DNA from: Piscicoccus intestinalis NBRC 104926
Lineage (GTDB): Bacteria > Actinomycetota > Actinomycetes > Actinomycetales > Dermatophilaceae
Direction: 5' to 3'
Length of the DNA stretch: 60,237 nucleotides
Assembly (NCBI RefSeq): GCF_001515525.1
Contig: NZ_BCNQ01000017.1
Coordinates: forward strand, 1-60,237
Part shown: in pieces, positions 25,419 through 35,895 of the stretch
How positions within the stretch are numbered: position 1 is the stretch's first letter
Layout of the letters: the number at the start of each line of letters is the position of its first letter
The notes under the pieces: generated by a model
What the model saw: the letters and a program-made list of their open reading frames with translations, nothing else
Database searches by the model: none
Told to the model about the DNA's origin: nothing
Program-made: the position numbers and the translations under genes

Positions 25419-26136
25419 GGCGGCCGGCAGCGGCGGCCTCCTTCTCGGCGTGCTCGGCGCGGGCCTTGGCGGACTCCTGGATGATCGCCACGGCCTCGGT
25501 CACGTCGTCGGTGAGGTGCAGCAGGTCGACGTCGTGTTCGGAGATCGTGCCGCGCGCTTGCACCGGTCCGCGCAGCCAGGCGAGCAGCCCCTCCCAGTAG
25601 TCCTTGCCCATGAGCACGATCGGGAAGCGGGTGACCTTGCGGGTCTGCACGAGCGTCATCGCCTCGAACAGCTCGTCGAGGGTGCCGAATCCGCCGGGCA
25701 GCACGACGAAGCCTTCGGCGTACTTGACGAACATCGTCTTGCGGATGAAGAAGTAGCGGAAGTTGATGCCGATGTGCACGTACTCGTTGAGGCCCTGCTC
25801 GAACGGCAGCTCGATGCCGAGACCGACCGAGGTGCCGCCGGCCTCGTTGGCGCCCTTGTTCGCGGCCTCCATCGACCCCGGGCCGCCGCCGGTGATGACC
25901 GCGTAGCCGGCGTCGACGAGCGCGTGACCGACCTGCACCCCGAGCTCGTAGTCGGGGTCGTCGGGCCGGCTGCGCGCCGACCCGAACACCGAGACCGCGG
26001 GCCCGAGTTCGGCGAGCGTGCCGAAGCCCTCGACGAACTCGGCCTGGATGCGCATGACCCGCCAGGGGTCGGTGTGCAACCAGTCGGCCCGCCCGGGGCT
26101 GTCGAGCAGCCGCTGATCGGTGGTGGTCGCGGGCAC
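25411..26136 (-). CDS. LOG/TIGR00730 family Rossmann-fold protein (nucleoside-monophosphate phosphoribohydrolase-like)
   Basis: A 241-residue protein of the LOG family, whose characterised members cleave cytokinin riboside monophosphates and related nucleotides. The two family motifs are present: GGGPGSMEAANKGANEAGG, and PGGFGTLDELFEAMTL with the active-site Glu. Other segments are SVFGSARSRPDDPDYELG and FFIRKTMFVKYAEGFVVLP. The older label lysine decarboxylase is misleading. The GTG at 26136 is used, and the protein length is typical for the longer actinobacterial form. It sits next to the diaminopimelate genes, as in mycobacteria. The 3' end runs into a 9-bp tandem repeat. Confidence 0.9.
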   Translation of the reverse strand: MPATTTDQRLLDSPGRADWLHTDPWRVMRIQAEFVEGFGTLAELGPAVSVFGSARSRPDDPDYELGVQVGHALVDAGYAVITGGGPGSMEAANKGANEAGGTSVGLGIELPFEQGLNEYVHIGINFRYFFIRKTMFVKYAEGFVVLPGGFGTLDELFEAMTLVQTRKVTRFPIVLMGKDYWEGLLAWLRGPVQARGTISEHDVDLLHLTDDVTEAVAIIQESAKARAEHAEKEAAAAGRPE

Positions 26137-26330
26137 GTGGCGGCCGCGGAGGGTGACCGGGCCCGCGCTGATAGCCAGAGTTCCTCATCTGGTCACCGTA
26201 ACCCGCAGGGCCGACACGCCCCGGGCGGCGCCGGGCGAACGCCGGTCGTCGCCCGGGCGAGCAGCGCGCGAACACGCGCCTCGCCGTGTCGAACGGCCCG
26301 ACGGCACAACTGCGCCCGCCCCGGAGCCGG

Positions 26331-27419
26331 TCAGGCCAGCCAGCGCAACAGCGCGGCCTCCGCGTCGCGCAGCTGGGCGACCGGCACGTGCTCGTCGTCC
26401 TTGTGCGCCAGCAACGGGTCGCCGGGACCGAAGTTCACGGCCGGCACGCCGAGGTCGGCGAAGCGGGCGACGTCGGTCCAGCCCTCCTTGGCGGTCACGG
26501 GCACCCCGAGGTCGGCGACGAACGACCGGGCCGCCGGCAGGTGCAGGCCGGGGCGGGCGCCGCCGGCGAGGTCGGTGACCGTGACCTCGTAGCCGTGGCA
26601 CACCTGGCGCACGTGCTCGACGGCCTCCTCCCCGGCGAGATCCGGGGCGAACCGGTAGTTGATCGTCACGACGCACCGGTCGGGGATGACGTTGCCGGCG
26701 GTGCCACCGCGGATCCCGACGGCCGACAGCCCCTCGTGGTAGGTGAGGCCGTCGACGTCGACGACCCGCGCCTCGTAGTCGCGCAGGCGGGTGAGCAGGT
26801 CGGCGGCCTTGTGCACGGCGTTGTCCCCGACCCAGGGTCGCCCGGAGTGCGCGGCCTTGCCGGGCACGACGACCTCGACGCGGAGGGTGCCCTTGCAGCC
26901 GCCCTCGACCTGGGCGTTGGTCGGTTCGAGGAGCACCGCGAAGTCCGCCCGCAGCAGCTCGGCGTGGCTGGCCGCCAGGTGCCGCAACCCGTTGCGGGTG
27001 GCCTCGACCTCCTCGTTGTCGTAGAAGACGTAGGTGACGTCGCGGCGCGGCGTCGTCAGCTCCCCCGCCAGGCGCAGCTGCACGGCCACCCCGCCCTTCA
27101 TGTCGACGGTGCCGCGGCCCCACAGCTGCCGGTCGGCACCGGCTCCCTCGAACCGGGTCGGCAGGTTCGGCGGCTGTGTCAGCGGCACGGTGTCGAGGTG
27201 GCCGGCGAGGATGACCCGCTCGGGCCGGCCGAGGTCGGTGCGGGCGACGACGACGTTGCCGACGCGCTCGACGCTCAGGTGCGCGCACCCCCGCAGCGCC
27301 CGCTCGACCGCGTCGGCCAACTGGGCCTCGTCGCCGCTGACGGAGGGGATGTCGCAGACGGCGGCGGTCAGCTCGACGACATCACGGGACAGATCGATTT
27401 CGCGGTTCGAGTCGGGCAC
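26331..27419 (-). CDS. dapE: succinyl-diaminopimelate desuccinylase
   Basis: A 362-residue M20 metallohydrolase that removes succinate from N-succinyl-LL-diaminopimelate in the lysine and peptidoglycan-precursor pathway. The di-zinc ligands are visible in [24 protein letters not shown] (bridging Asp), [10 protein letters not shown] (catalytic Glu pair), [18 protein letters not shown] and the final HKDDEHVP. The dimerisation domain lies in the middle ([20 protein letters not shown]). The GTG at 27419 begins the conserved region closely. The gene is divergent from dapD with only 35 bases between the two starts, so the two share one short promoter region and may be controlled together. Confidence 0.95.
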   Translation of the reverse strand: MPDSNREIDLSRDVVELTAAVCDIPSVSGDEAQLADAVERALRGCAHLSVERVGNVVVARTDLGRPERVILAGHLDTVPLTQPPNLPTRFEGAGADRQLWGRGTVDMKGGVAVQLRLAGELTTPRRDVTYVFYDNEEVEATRNGLRHLAASHAELLRADFAVLLEPTNAQVEGGCKGTLRVEVVVPGKAAHSGRPWVGDNAVHKAADLLTRLRDYEARVVDVDGLTYHEGLSAVGIRGGTAGNVIPDRCVVTINYRFAPDLAGEEAVEHVRQVCHGYEVTVTDLAGGARPGLHLPAARSFVADLGVPVTAKEGWTDVARFADLGVPAVNFGPGDPLLAHKDDEHVPVAQLRDAEAALLRWLA

Positions 27420-27454
27420 AGCCCAACCGTAGTGCGCCGCATAGGGTGGCCCCT

Positions 27455-28399
27455 ATGACGACGCCGACGACGCGATCCGCCTGGGGATGGGGACTGGCCA
27501 CCGTGACCGAGGACGGGCAGGTGCTCGACACCTGGTACCCGCGGCCCGAGCTCGGCGAGGCGCCCGCCGAGGACCCGTACTCCCAGCCCGTCGAGCTCGC
27601 CAGCCTCGAGGGCACCGACCCGCGCCGGGGCGTGCGCACCGTGCTGGAGCTGACCTCGATCGACCTCGACGCCGCCCCCGCCGACACCCGCGACGCCTAC
27701 CTGCGGCTGCACCTGCTGAGCCACCGTCTCGTGCAGCCCAACGAGATCAACCTCGACGGCGTGTTCGCGGCCCTGCCCAACGTCGTGTGGACCAGCGAAG
27801 GGCCCTGTTCGCCTCAGGATTTCGAGACGACGCGGGCGCGGCTGCGCGCATCGGGGGCCGTGCAGGTCTTCGGCGTCGACAAGTTTCCCCGCATGACCGA
27901 CTACGTCGTGCCCTCCGGCGTGCGCATCGGCGACGCCGACCGGGTGCGCCTCGGCGCGCACCTCGCCTCGGGCACGACCGTCATGCACGAGGGGTTCGTC
28001 AACTTCAACGCCGGCACGCTCGGCACGTCGATGGTCGAGGGCCGCATCTCCCAGGGGGTCGTCGTCGACGACGGCTCCGACGTCGGCGGCGGGGCCTCGA
28101 CGATGGGCACCCTCTCCGGTGGCGGAACCCAGCGGGTGCGCATCGGCAAGCGCTGCCTGCTCGGCGCGGAGTCGGGCCTGGGCATCGCCCTCGGTGACGA
28201 CTGCGTCGTCGAAGCCGGCTTGTACCTGACGGCCGGCACAAAGGTCACGCTGCAGGACGGCCGGGTCGTCAAGGCCCGCGAGCTGTCCGGCAGCGACGGG
28301 CTGCTGTTCCTGCGCGACTCGGTCTCCGGGCAGGTGCAGGCCCGGTCGCGCACCGGTCAGGGGATCACCCTGAACTCGGAGCTGCATGCCCACAACTGA
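27455..28399 (+). CDS. dapD: tetrahydrodipicolinate N-succinyltransferase, actinobacterial type
   Basis: A 314-residue acyltransferase that succinylates tetrahydrodipicolinate, the step before DapC and DapE. It has the actinobacterial form: an N-terminal alpha/beta domain ([20 protein letters not shown]), then a left-handed beta-helix ([60 protein letters not shown]). The length of about 315 matches the mycobacterial enzyme. The ATG at 27455 has AGGGTGG about 6 bases upstream; a GTG at 27446 would bury that site. Its stop overlaps the next gene by 14 bases. Confidence 0.95.
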   Translation: MTTPTTRSAWGWGLATVTEDGQVLDTWYPRPELGEAPAEDPYSQPVELASLEGTDPRRGVRTVLELTSIDLDAAPADTRDAYLRLHLLSHRLVQPNEINLDGVFAALPNVVWTSEGPCSPQDFETTRARLRASGAVQVFGVDKFPRMTDYVVPSGVRIGDADRVRLGAHLASGTTVMHEGFVNFNAGTLGTSMVEGRISQGVVVDDGSDVGGGASTMGTLSGGGTQRVRIGKRCLLGAESGLGIALGDDCVVEAGLYLTAGTKVTLQDGRVVKARELSGSDGLLFLRDSVSGQVQARSRTGQGITLNSELHAHN

Positions 28400-29324
28400 T
28401 CCACACCGTCGGCGTCCCAGCGGGCGCCGACGAACCCGACCGACATCGAGCCGGCGCCGGACGCGGCGCAACCCGTGGCTCGGCTGCCTGTCCGCGGTCC
28501 TCGTGGCGCTGGCGCTCGTCGTCGGCGGCGCCCTGCTCGCCCGGCTCGCCCCCGTGGTGCTCCCCGAGCGCTGCGCGATCACCGGAGACGGGGCCGCCTC
28601 CGTGCGCCTCACCCCCGAGCAGGCGGCGAACGCTGCGACGATCGCCGCCGTCTCCGTCGAGCGCGGGCTGCCGACGCGGGCGGCGGTCATCGGGATCGCC
28701 ACGGCGATGCAGGAGTCGAAGCTGCGCAACCTCGACCACGGCGACCGCGACTCGCTCGGGCTGTTCCAGCAGCGGCCGTCGCAGGGCTGGGGCACGCAGG
28801 CGCAGGTGCAGGACCCGCACTACGCCTCCGAGCGGTTCTACGACCACCTCGTCAAGGTGAGCGACTGGCGGCAGCGGCCGCTGACGGACGTGGCGCAGGA
28901 CGTGCAGCGCAGCGGCTTCCCGCGCGCCTACGCCAAGCACGAGCCCGACGCCACGCTGCTCGCGCAGGCCTTCGCCGGAGACCGTGCCGGCGCCGTGACC
29001 TGCAGCTACGACCCGCCGGAGGCCCCGGGGTCGACGGCCGCGCGGGACGCCGCCGCCCAGGACGTCGCCGACTCGCTGCGCGCCGAGTTCGGGGTGGCGC
29101 CCACCGTCTCGCAGGGTCGGATCGTCGTGCGCACGCGAAGTGAGCGGGGCGCGCGCTCGGTCGCCGCCTGGGCGGTCGGGCACGCGCACGCGCACCCGAC
29201 GGCCACGGTCTCCGTCGGGGGGCGGTCGTGGACCCGTGGCCGCGGCGACGAGGCGAGCAGCTGGCGCGCCGACGGCGCCTCCGGCTCCGGCGCCCGCACC
29301 GTCGTGCTCGGCGTGCAGCCCTGA
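28386..29324 (+). CDS. membrane-anchored extracytoplasmic protein with lysozyme-like region, function unknown
   Basis: A 312-residue protein that starts inside the dapD coding end (14-base overlap). A very basic, Arg-rich cytoplasmic N-terminus precedes one membrane helix at about 34-56 ([18 protein letters not shown]). The exported part contains [20 protein letters not shown] and [14 protein letters not shown], a pattern that resembles the Glu-Ser and GLxQ motifs of lytic transglycosylases, with E110 as the candidate catalytic residue. Peptidoglycan cleavage would fit the neighbouring dap genes, but this is inference. The C-terminal 100 residues are of a different, beta-rich type. A strong terminator follows. 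Confidence 0.75.
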   Translation: MPTTDPHRRRPSGRRRTRPTSSRRRTRRNPWLGCLSAVLVALALVVGGALLARLAPVVLPERCAITGDGAASVRLTPEQAANAATIAAVSVERGLPTRAAVIGIATAMQESKLRNLDHGDRDSLGLFQQRPSQGWGTQAQVQDPHYASERFYDHLVKVSDWRQRPLTDVAQDVQRSGFPRAYAKHEPDATLLAQAFAGDRAGAVTCSYDPPEAPGSTAARDAAAQDVADSLRAEFGVAPTVSQGRIVVRTRSERGARSVAAWAVGHAHAHPTATVSVGGRSWTRGRGDEASSWRADGASGSGARTVVLGVQP

Positions 29325-29336
29325 GGCGGGTGCGCC

Positions 29337-29376
29337 GACGGCGCCGGCCGGGGGCACTCCCCCGACCGGCGCCGTC
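29337..29376. terminator. bidirectional GC hairpin between convergent genes
   Basis: GACGGCGCCGG pairs with CCGGCGCCGTC, continued inside by GGGGG/CCCCC around a CACT loop and outside by GGCGGG/CCCGCC. It lies between the convergent lysozyme-like gene (stop at 29324) and gltA (stop at 29395). Confidence 0.85.
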
Positions 29377-29394
29377 GATCTCGCCCGCCGCGCG

Positions 29395-30681
<1,287 letters not shown>

Positions 30682-30825
30682 CGAGGTCGACTCCTTTCGT
30701 GGAGGTATGGGACTGCGGGCAGAGTGGCGGTGCGCCGGTTTCGGGCCGCAGGTCCCCTGCACGGTATCCCAACCGGAGCGTGACTCAACACGCGGAAAAT
30801 AGGGCAAAGACGGCGAAGCAGACGC

Positions 30826-31986
30826 TCAGATCGAGGTGAGTCGCTGAGCGGCCGCGTCGATGCGGTCGTCGGGGGCGGTCAGTGCGATGCGCACGTGGTT
30901 GCGACCACCCGGTCCGTAGAAGGTTCCAGGCGCCACGAGGATACCGGCGCGGGACAGCTCCTCCACGTCGGACCAGGCGTCGGTTCCGCGGGTGGCCCAC
31001 AGGTACAGCCCGGCGTCGGAGTGGTCGACGGTCCATCCCGCGGCCCGCACGGCGGGCACGAGCACGTCGCGGCGGCGCCGGTAGCGCTCCTTCTGGGCGT
31101 CGACGGAGGCGTCGTCGTCGAGGGCGGCGATCATCGCCTGCTGCACGGGGCGGGGCATGATCATCCCGGCGTGCTTACGCACCTCCAGGAGCCCGGCGAT
31201 CAGCGAGGCGTCGCCGGCGACGAAGGCGGCCCGGTAGCCGGCGAGGTTGCTCTGCTTCGACAGCGAGTAGACGCACAGCAGGCCGCTGTGGTCGCCGTCG
31301 CAGACGCGCGGGTCGAGCACGCTCGGGGTGCCGGATTCGCCCGCGCCGCGGTCGGCCTCCGGGCGCCAGTCGAGTTGGGCGTAGCACTCGTCGGAGGCGA
31401 CGATCATGCCGTTGCTGCGCGCCCAGGCGACGACCTTGCGCAGGTGGTCGACCCCGAGCACGCGCCCGGTCGGGTTGCAGGGGCTGTTGATCCACAGGAG
31501 TTTCGGCGTCGTCGCCGGGGTCGGCGGACCGAACTGGGCCAGGCCCTCGACCTCCTGCGGTGTGGCGCCGGCGAGCCGGGCGCCGACGACATAGGTCGGG
31601 TAGGCGACGGCGGGCAGGCCGACGATGTCGCCCGGACCGAGGCCGAGCAGCGTCGGCAGCCAGGCGACGAGTTCCTTGCTGCCGATCGTCGGCAGCACGG
31701 CATCGGGATCGAGCCCCGGCACCGCGCGGCGCCGGGCGAACCAGCGGGAGACCGCCTCCCGCAGCTGGGGGGTGCCCCAGGTCTGCGGGTAGCCGGGTGA
31801 GTCGGAGGCGGCGGCCAGCGCGTCGCGCACCACGTCGGGAGTCGGGTCGACTGGGGTTCCGACCGACAGGTCGACGATGCCGTCGTGGTGCGCGGCCGCA
31901 GTGGCCTTGTGCGGGGCCAGCAGGTCCCAGGGAAAGTCGGGCAGCGCGAGACGCGCCGCGCCGCTACCGGCGGTGCCGGTGTTCAC
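30826..31986 (-). CDS. dapC: N-succinyldiaminopimelate aminotransferase
   Basis: A 386-residue fold-type I PLP aminotransferase. [66 protein letters not shown] and [17 protein letters not shown] (PLP lysine K244) match actinobacterial DapC, which transaminates between the DapD and DapE steps. The GTG at 31986 overlaps the ferredoxin stop by 4 bases (GTGA), so it is the second gene of a two-gene operon; ferredoxin followed by dapC is a recurrent actinobacterial pair. With dapD and dapE 3-4 kb away, three of the four succinylase-branch steps are local. Confidence 0.93.
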   Translation of the reverse strand: MNTGTAGSGAARLALPDFPWDLLAPHKATAAAHHDGIVDLSVGTPVDPTPDVVRDALAAASDSPGYPQTWGTPQLREAVSRWFARRRAVPGLDPDAVLPTIGSKELVAWLPTLLGLGPGDIVGLPAVAYPTYVVGARLAGATPQEVEGLAQFGPPTPATTPKLLWINSPCNPTGRVLGVDHLRKVVAWARSNGMIVASDECYAQLDWRPEADRGAGESGTPSVLDPRVCDGDHSGLLCVYSLSKQSNLAGYRAAFVAGDASLIAGLLEVRKHAGMIMPRPVQQAMIAALDDDASVDAQKERYRRRRDVLVPAVRAAGWTVDHSDAGLYLWATRGTDAWSDVEELSRAGILVAPGTFYGPGGRNHVRIALTAPDDRIDAAAQRLTSI

Positions 31987-32309
31987 TCGTCGTGTTCCTG
32001 CGGGGGCAGGGCGGCGATCAGCGGGTGGTCCTTGTTGATGAGACCGAGCTTGGCGGCGCCGCCGGGGCTTCCGAGGTCGTCGAAGAACTCGACGTTGGCC
32101 TTGTAGTAGTCGGCCCACTCCTCCGGCACGTCGTCCTCGTAGTAGATCGCCTCGACCGGGCAGACCGGCTCGCAGGCGCCACAGTCGACGCACTCGTCGG
32201 GGTGGATGTACAGCGACCGCTCACCCTCGTAGATGCAGTCGACCGGACACTCCTCGATACACGCCTTGTCCTTGAGATCGACGCAGGGCTGTGCGATGAC
32301 GTAGGTCAT
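31983..32309 (-). CDS. fdxA: 7Fe ferredoxin ([3Fe-4S][4Fe-4S])
   Basis: A 108-residue electron carrier. Two cluster motifs are present: the N-terminal set [13 protein letters not shown], and [16 protein letters not shown]. The spacing in the first motif matches seven-iron ferredoxins of actinobacteria (FdxA/FdxC type). The acidic C-terminal half ([20 protein letters not shown]) is also typical. The ATG at 32309 lies after GGAGGACCTCCCAC. It is the first gene of the operon with dapC. It is a candidate redox partner for NifJ at 10.6 kb, although the two genes are far apart. Confidence 0.95.
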   Translation of the reverse strand: MTYVIAQPCVDLKDKACIEECPVDCIYEGERSLYIHPDECVDCGACEPVCPVEAIYYEDDVPEEWADYYKANVEFFDDLGSPGGAAKLGLINKDHPLIAALPPQEHDE

Positions 32310-32454
32310 GTGGGAGGTCCTCCTCCAAGGACGAGCAGGTGGGAGGTCCCCAGTATGCCTCTTCGCCGAGCCCGCCGACACCACGGGGGTGCTCGCCATG
32401 CCCAACCCTCGGCCCCTCCCCTCGGCCCGGTCCCTTCAGCGTCCGTCTCTTCGG

Positions 32455-32524
32455 CCGACGGCTGCCCTCTCGGTCGGAGGCTCCGGCTACAGCCCTAGCC
32501 TTCGGCCGACAGGGCAGCCGTCGG
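32455..32524. repeat. long palindrome, family A copy 2
   Basis: CCGACGGCTGCCCT pairs perfectly with AGGGCAGCCGTCGG; inner partial pairing (GTCGGAGGCT with AGCCTTCGGCCGAC) continues the stem. The order of blocks (GGCTGCCCT, TCGGTCG, GGCTC, a GCT-CAGC centre, AGGGCAGCC) is the same as in copy 1 at 14254-14319. The last 30 bases form the 3' coding end and stop codon of the VanW gene. Confidence 0.82.
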
Positions 32525-34315
32525 CGAGGTGGGGGTGGGGGCCGGGGTGGGTGCCGGGCTGGTCGGCGGGGTGGGGGTGGGAGCCGGGCCAGTCGCGGCG
32601 GGGGCGCAGACCGGCGGGCGCCAGGGGCGGTAGGTGACCGACTCGCGCAGGGACGGCATGACCGTGCGACCGCGAACCGCCTCCCGGCGGGCTTCGACGG
32701 TGAATCCGTTGGCGGACATGGGTTTCTCGGTGCATCCGGCGTCGCCTGCGGGCGGCGTGCTCGGGGCGGGGCGCGCGTCGGCCGGCGGGGTGATCGTGCT
32801 GCGGACGGCGGTGTCGCGGCGTCCCCACACGCTGACGACGAGGCGCCCGGAGTCGACCTGGGCGTGCACGAGCACGGCGCCCGGCCCGGGGTTGGTCAGG
32901 GTGACGTCGGCGCCGGGCCAGCGGTAGACGGCGTCGAGGCCGCGCGGGTAGGCGGGCAGGTGCACGGCGTGCGCGCGGCGCGCCCCGAGGTCCAGGCCGG
33001 CGTGCCAGCCGGCGGCGTACAGGGCGGTGGCGAGTTGCGAGAGCCCACCGCCGGGCACGCGTTCGACGCCGGGGGCCGGTTGCGCGGCGCCGGGGTCGGC
33101 GGGCGGTTCCGGGGCGACCGGCAGCCCGGCGTGGTCGCCGATGACCCGCGAGAGGGAGACCGATTCCCGCGCCCGCAGCACGCGCCCGCCGTCGCCGGAG
33201 AGGGCGGCCGCGCCGGCGGCGACGTTGGCGCGCTGGGCCGGCTCCTCCCCCAGGCCGGCGACGACGTCGGGCACGGCGACCTGGGCGAGACGGTGGGTGA
33301 CGCCCCACGCGCGGGCCTGCTCGGTGTCGACACTCGCGGGCACGAGCCGGGTGACGACGCCGGCTCGGCGTGTCGCGGGCGACCCGCCGCTCGGGGTCAA
33401 CGCGGCGGCCACGCGTTCGGCGGTCACGGCCTCGTCGAGCGCCCGGGCGGGCACGGCGGGCACGACCGTCGGGCGGCCGGAGGTCAACCGGACGGTGGCG
33501 TCGACGGCGCCGCTCTCCAGGCCGCCGATCCGCGCGCGCAGCAGCCGGCCGAGCACCCCGCCGTCGGCGCGCAACACGAGCCGGCCGGAGTCCGGATCCA
33601 TCCGCAGCGCCGGCGCGACGTCGGCGACCGGCAGGGTCGTCTCCGCTCCGGAATGGACGACGACCAGCGGTGCGGCGAGGGCGGATCGGGCGATGTCGAG
33701 ACCTTCTTCGTAGGCCGGCGTCGAGACCTCCGGGGCCGTCCGCGTGATGACCGCCTCGACCCGGCTGCTGCCCGGCCAGGTCTCCTGCAGTGCGGAGACG
33801 GTGCCGGGCACGTCGAGCTGCAGCCCCTCCTGCGGCGGCACCGCCTGCACGGCACCGGAGCCCAGCTCGATCCGCGCCTGCGTGACGGGGCGGTCGACGC
33901 GGGCGGCGTAGTCGGCGAGCCGTGGGGCGGCGACGGACTCGTCGATCGTGCCGCGCGGGGGCACCGGGCCGCCTCCGGTCAGACCGAACCACACGTGCCG
34001 CGGGTCGAGCGAGAACCCGGTGACGCCGTCGAGCGTGCCGTCGAGATCGAGCGACAGGCCGAGCTGGGCGGGGGTCGCCTCGACGGCCGTGCCCGCGAGG
34101 TCGAGCGTGACCGGCTCCCGTTGCAGGTCACCGAGTTTGGCCCGGAGGCGGGCCCGGGCGTCGGAGGGGGTCATGCCGCCGATGTGCACTCCGGCGACGC
34201 TGGTCTGCGCGGGCACCTGCCGGCCGACGAGCCAGGCGACGCCGGTGTAGAGCAGGGCGAACAGCACCAGCGGCGCGAAGAAGGCCACGGCACCGCGAAA
34301 CTCACCGGGGCGCAC
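32495..34315 (-). CDS. VanW family protein with peptidoglycan-binding-like repeats
   Basis: A 606-residue exported or membrane-anchored protein. One N-terminal helix (AVAFFAPLVLFALLYTGVAW) is followed by repeated PG_binding_4-like domains (GVHIGGMTPSDARARLRAKL and two later modules), and the VanW domain at about 380-520 (RESVSLSRVIGDHAGLP, VPGGGLSQLATALYAAGWHA, RRAHAVHLPAYPRGLDAVYR). The proteins act at the cell wall but their activity is unknown. The C-terminal 35 residues are Pro/Thr repeats, and the stop codon is supplied by a dispersed palindrome, so the end may have been replaced. The GTG at 34315 is directly preceded by the flavin-reductase stop. Confidence 0.88.
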   Translation of the reverse strand: MRPGEFRGAVAFFAPLVLFALLYTGVAWLVGRQVPAQTSVAGVHIGGMTPSDARARLRAKLGDLQREPVTLDLAGTAVEATPAQLGLSLDLDGTLDGVTGFSLDPRHVWFGLTGGGPVPPRGTIDESVAAPRLADYAARVDRPVTQARIELGSGAVQAVPPQEGLQLDVPGTVSALQETWPGSSRVEAVITRTAPEVSTPAYEEGLDIARSALAAPLVVVHSGAETTLPVADVAPALRMDPDSGRLVLRADGGVLGRLLRARIGGLESGAVDATVRLTSGRPTVVPAVPARALDEAVTAERVAAALTPSGGSPATRRAGVVTRLVPASVDTEQARAWGVTHRLAQVAVPDVVAGLGEEPAQRANVAAGAAALSGDGGRVLRARESVSLSRVIGDHAGLPVAPEPPADPGAAQPAPGVERVPGGGLSQLATALYAAGWHAGLDLGARRAHAVHLPAYPRGLDAVYRWPGADVTLTNPGPGAVLVHAQVDSGRLVVSVWGRRDTAVRSTITPPADARPAPSTPPAGDAGCTEKPMSANGFTVEARREAVRGRTVMPSLRESVTYRPWRPPVCAPAATGPAPTPTPPTSPAPTPAPTPTSPTAALSAEG

Positions 34316-34318
34316 GGC

Positions 34319-34816
34319 TCACTCCACGCTGCGGTAGGTCCCGCGGTAATAGAGCAGCGCGGGCTCGGTGTGATCGCGCAGGCCGGCGTCGAGCACGTCG
34401 GCGATGACGACCTGGTGGTCGCCGGCGGGCACGACCTGTCGGGTGCGGCACTCCAGGGTGGCGAGCGCATCGTCCAGGAGCGCGACCCCCGTCACGGGGC
34501 CGCGGTGAAAGGCCACCCGATCGAGCTGGCCGTGCAGCGGGCGCCCTCGCGTGGCGAGCCAGGCCGCCGCCGGGCGGGCTTGGCGCGCAAGCACACTGAC
34601 TCCCCAGACGCCGGATTCGAGCACGGCGTCGGCGAACCGGGAGTCGTTCTCCACGCAGGCGAGCACGAGCGGCGGGTCGAGCGACACCGACGTCAGCGAA
34701 TTCGCGGTCATCGCCTGGTCGTGGCGCCCGACAACGGTCGTGAGCACGACGACGCCCGTGGCGAATCGGCCCATCGCCTGCCGAAACATGTCGGCGGTGG
34801 GAGGCGGCTCGGTCAC
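34319..34816 (-). CDS. flavin reductase-like, FMN-binding domain protein
   Basis: A 165-residue split-barrel flavoprotein of the flavin reductase/HpaC group, which supplies reduced flavin to monooxygenases. MFRQAMGRFATGVVVLTT, MTANSLTSVSLDPPLVLACV and VWGVSVLARQARPAAAWLA follow the family pattern, ending in ALLYYRGTYRSVE. The GTG at 34816 overlaps the mshB stop by 4 bases (GTGA), and its own stop lies 3 bases from the VanW start, so mshB, this gene and vanW probably form one operon. A partner oxygenase is not in the window. Confidence 0.9.
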   Translation of the reverse strand: MTEPPPTADMFRQAMGRFATGVVVLTTVVGRHDQAMTANSLTSVSLDPPLVLACVENDSRFADAVLESGVWGVSVLARQARPAAAWLATRGRPLHGQLDRVAFHRGPVTGVALLDDALATLECRTRQVVPAGDHQVVIADVLDAGLRDHTEPALLYYRGTYRSVE

Positions 34817-35727
34817 GGGGTCTCCGTCCGCTGCTGCGGGCTCGCCGGCAGTCCCTCGACGACGTGCGGCTCCTGCCTCGGCAGCAGCGCGCCGGTCTGC
34901 GGATCGAGGCGCGCGAAGTGGTCGGCGCGCGCGAGCCTCGCGGCGATCTCGTTGGACAGGGCGTAGTGACCGTCGTACACGCTGACCTGCGTCTCGTGCT
35001 GGCGCAGCGCGGCGTCCCGCAGCGCCTGGCATTCGAGGTCGCCGGCGAGCCGGTGGGTGATGACGTCGGGGTCGACGACCGACGGCGGGTACGGGTCGTC
35101 GTCGGTCAGCAGCGTCAGGCCGCTCTCCGGCGGCACGTGCTCGCGCAGCCAGACGCGGTTGGCGGCGGCCTCGTCGGCGGGCACGAGCACGACGTACAGC
35201 GCGGGCGCTGGGTCGAGCGCGGCGACCGCGGCGCACGTCCGGCGGTGGGTCGTCACGTGATCGGGGTGCAGGTAACCGCCGTGCTCGTCGTAGGTGACGA
35301 CGACGTCGGGCCGCAGCAGCCGGATGTGCTCGCGGATCGCGGCGACCCCGGCCCCCTCGTCCGCGGCGAGCCAGGAGCGGGGGTCGGCGTTCGCCGGGGT
35401 TTCCGCCATACCGGAGTCGCGGTATGCACTGCCGCGCCGCGTCTGCGGATCCTCTCCGAGCACGTGCTCGTGCACCCCGAGCCGCGACATCGCCGCCCGC
35501 AGCTCGCCGCGCCGGTACGGGCCGAGCGCGTCGTCGGCGTCGGCGGCCAGGTGCCGCAGCCGGGGCGGGATGACCTCGCCCTCCTCCCCGAGCGTGCAGG
35601 TCAGCACGTGCACCTCGTGCCCCGCGCGCGACAGGACGGCCAGGGCGATTCCGGTGGCCAGCGTCTCGTCGTCGGGGTGGGCGTGCGCGAACAGGTAGCG
35701 CAGCGCGCGCGGCGGGTCCTCGTTCAT
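34813..35727 (-). CDS. mshB: PIG-L family deacetylase, MshB-type (mycothiol biosynthesis)
   Basis: A 304-residue zinc deacetylase that removes the acetyl group from GlcNAc-inositol in mycothiol synthesis. The zinc motif is AHAHPDDET near residues 14-21 (H17, D20), with the third ligand in GGYLHPDHVTTHRR. RLGVHEHVLGEDP, DPRSWLAADEGAGVAAIREH and LRPDVVVTYDEHGGYLHPDH match MshB rather than the related conjugate amidase Mca, but the two are close. The ATG at 35727 is preferred to a GTG at 35733; the ribosome site is weak for both. It is the first gene of a probable operon with the flavin reductase and VanW genes. Confidence 0.87.
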   Translation of the reverse strand: MNEDPPRALRYLFAHAHPDDETLATGIALAVLSRAGHEVHVLTCTLGEEGEVIPPRLRHLAADADDALGPYRRGELRAAMSRLGVHEHVLGEDPQTRRGSAYRDSGMAETPANADPRSWLAADEGAGVAAIREHIRLLRPDVVVTYDEHGGYLHPDHVTTHRRTCAAVAALDPAPALYVVLVPADEAAANRVWLREHVPPESGLTLLTDDDPYPPSVVDPDVITHRLAGDLECQALRDAALRQHETQVSVYDGHYALSNEIAARLARADHFARLDPQTGALLPRQEPHVVEGLPASPQQRTETP

Positions 35728-35895
35728 CGACACCCAACGTACCGGGGAGTCGGAGTGTCGGCTCTTCACGGCGCTCCGGGCCGCGACCGTTCACCGACGG
35801 GTCGACCGGTGGCCGCGAACACGGCGGCGAGCAGGTGACATCCTGGAGTCGGACAGATCACACCGGCTGCGCGCCGAGCACGAAACGGAGTGACG

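Noticed and set aside
23251-26592. A 1113-codon plus-strand frame opposite the mannosyltransferase-like, DivIVA and LOG genes
   Set aside because: It spans three unrelated minus-strand genes and intergenic DNA; the composition is Arg/Gly/Pro-rich and no domain is visible.
34319-35794. A single 491-codon minus-strand frame that covers both the flavin reductase and the mshB region
   Set aside because: Only its last third is protein-like (the flavin reductase). Its upstream part is out of frame with mshB, which has its own complete frame and GTGA overlap.
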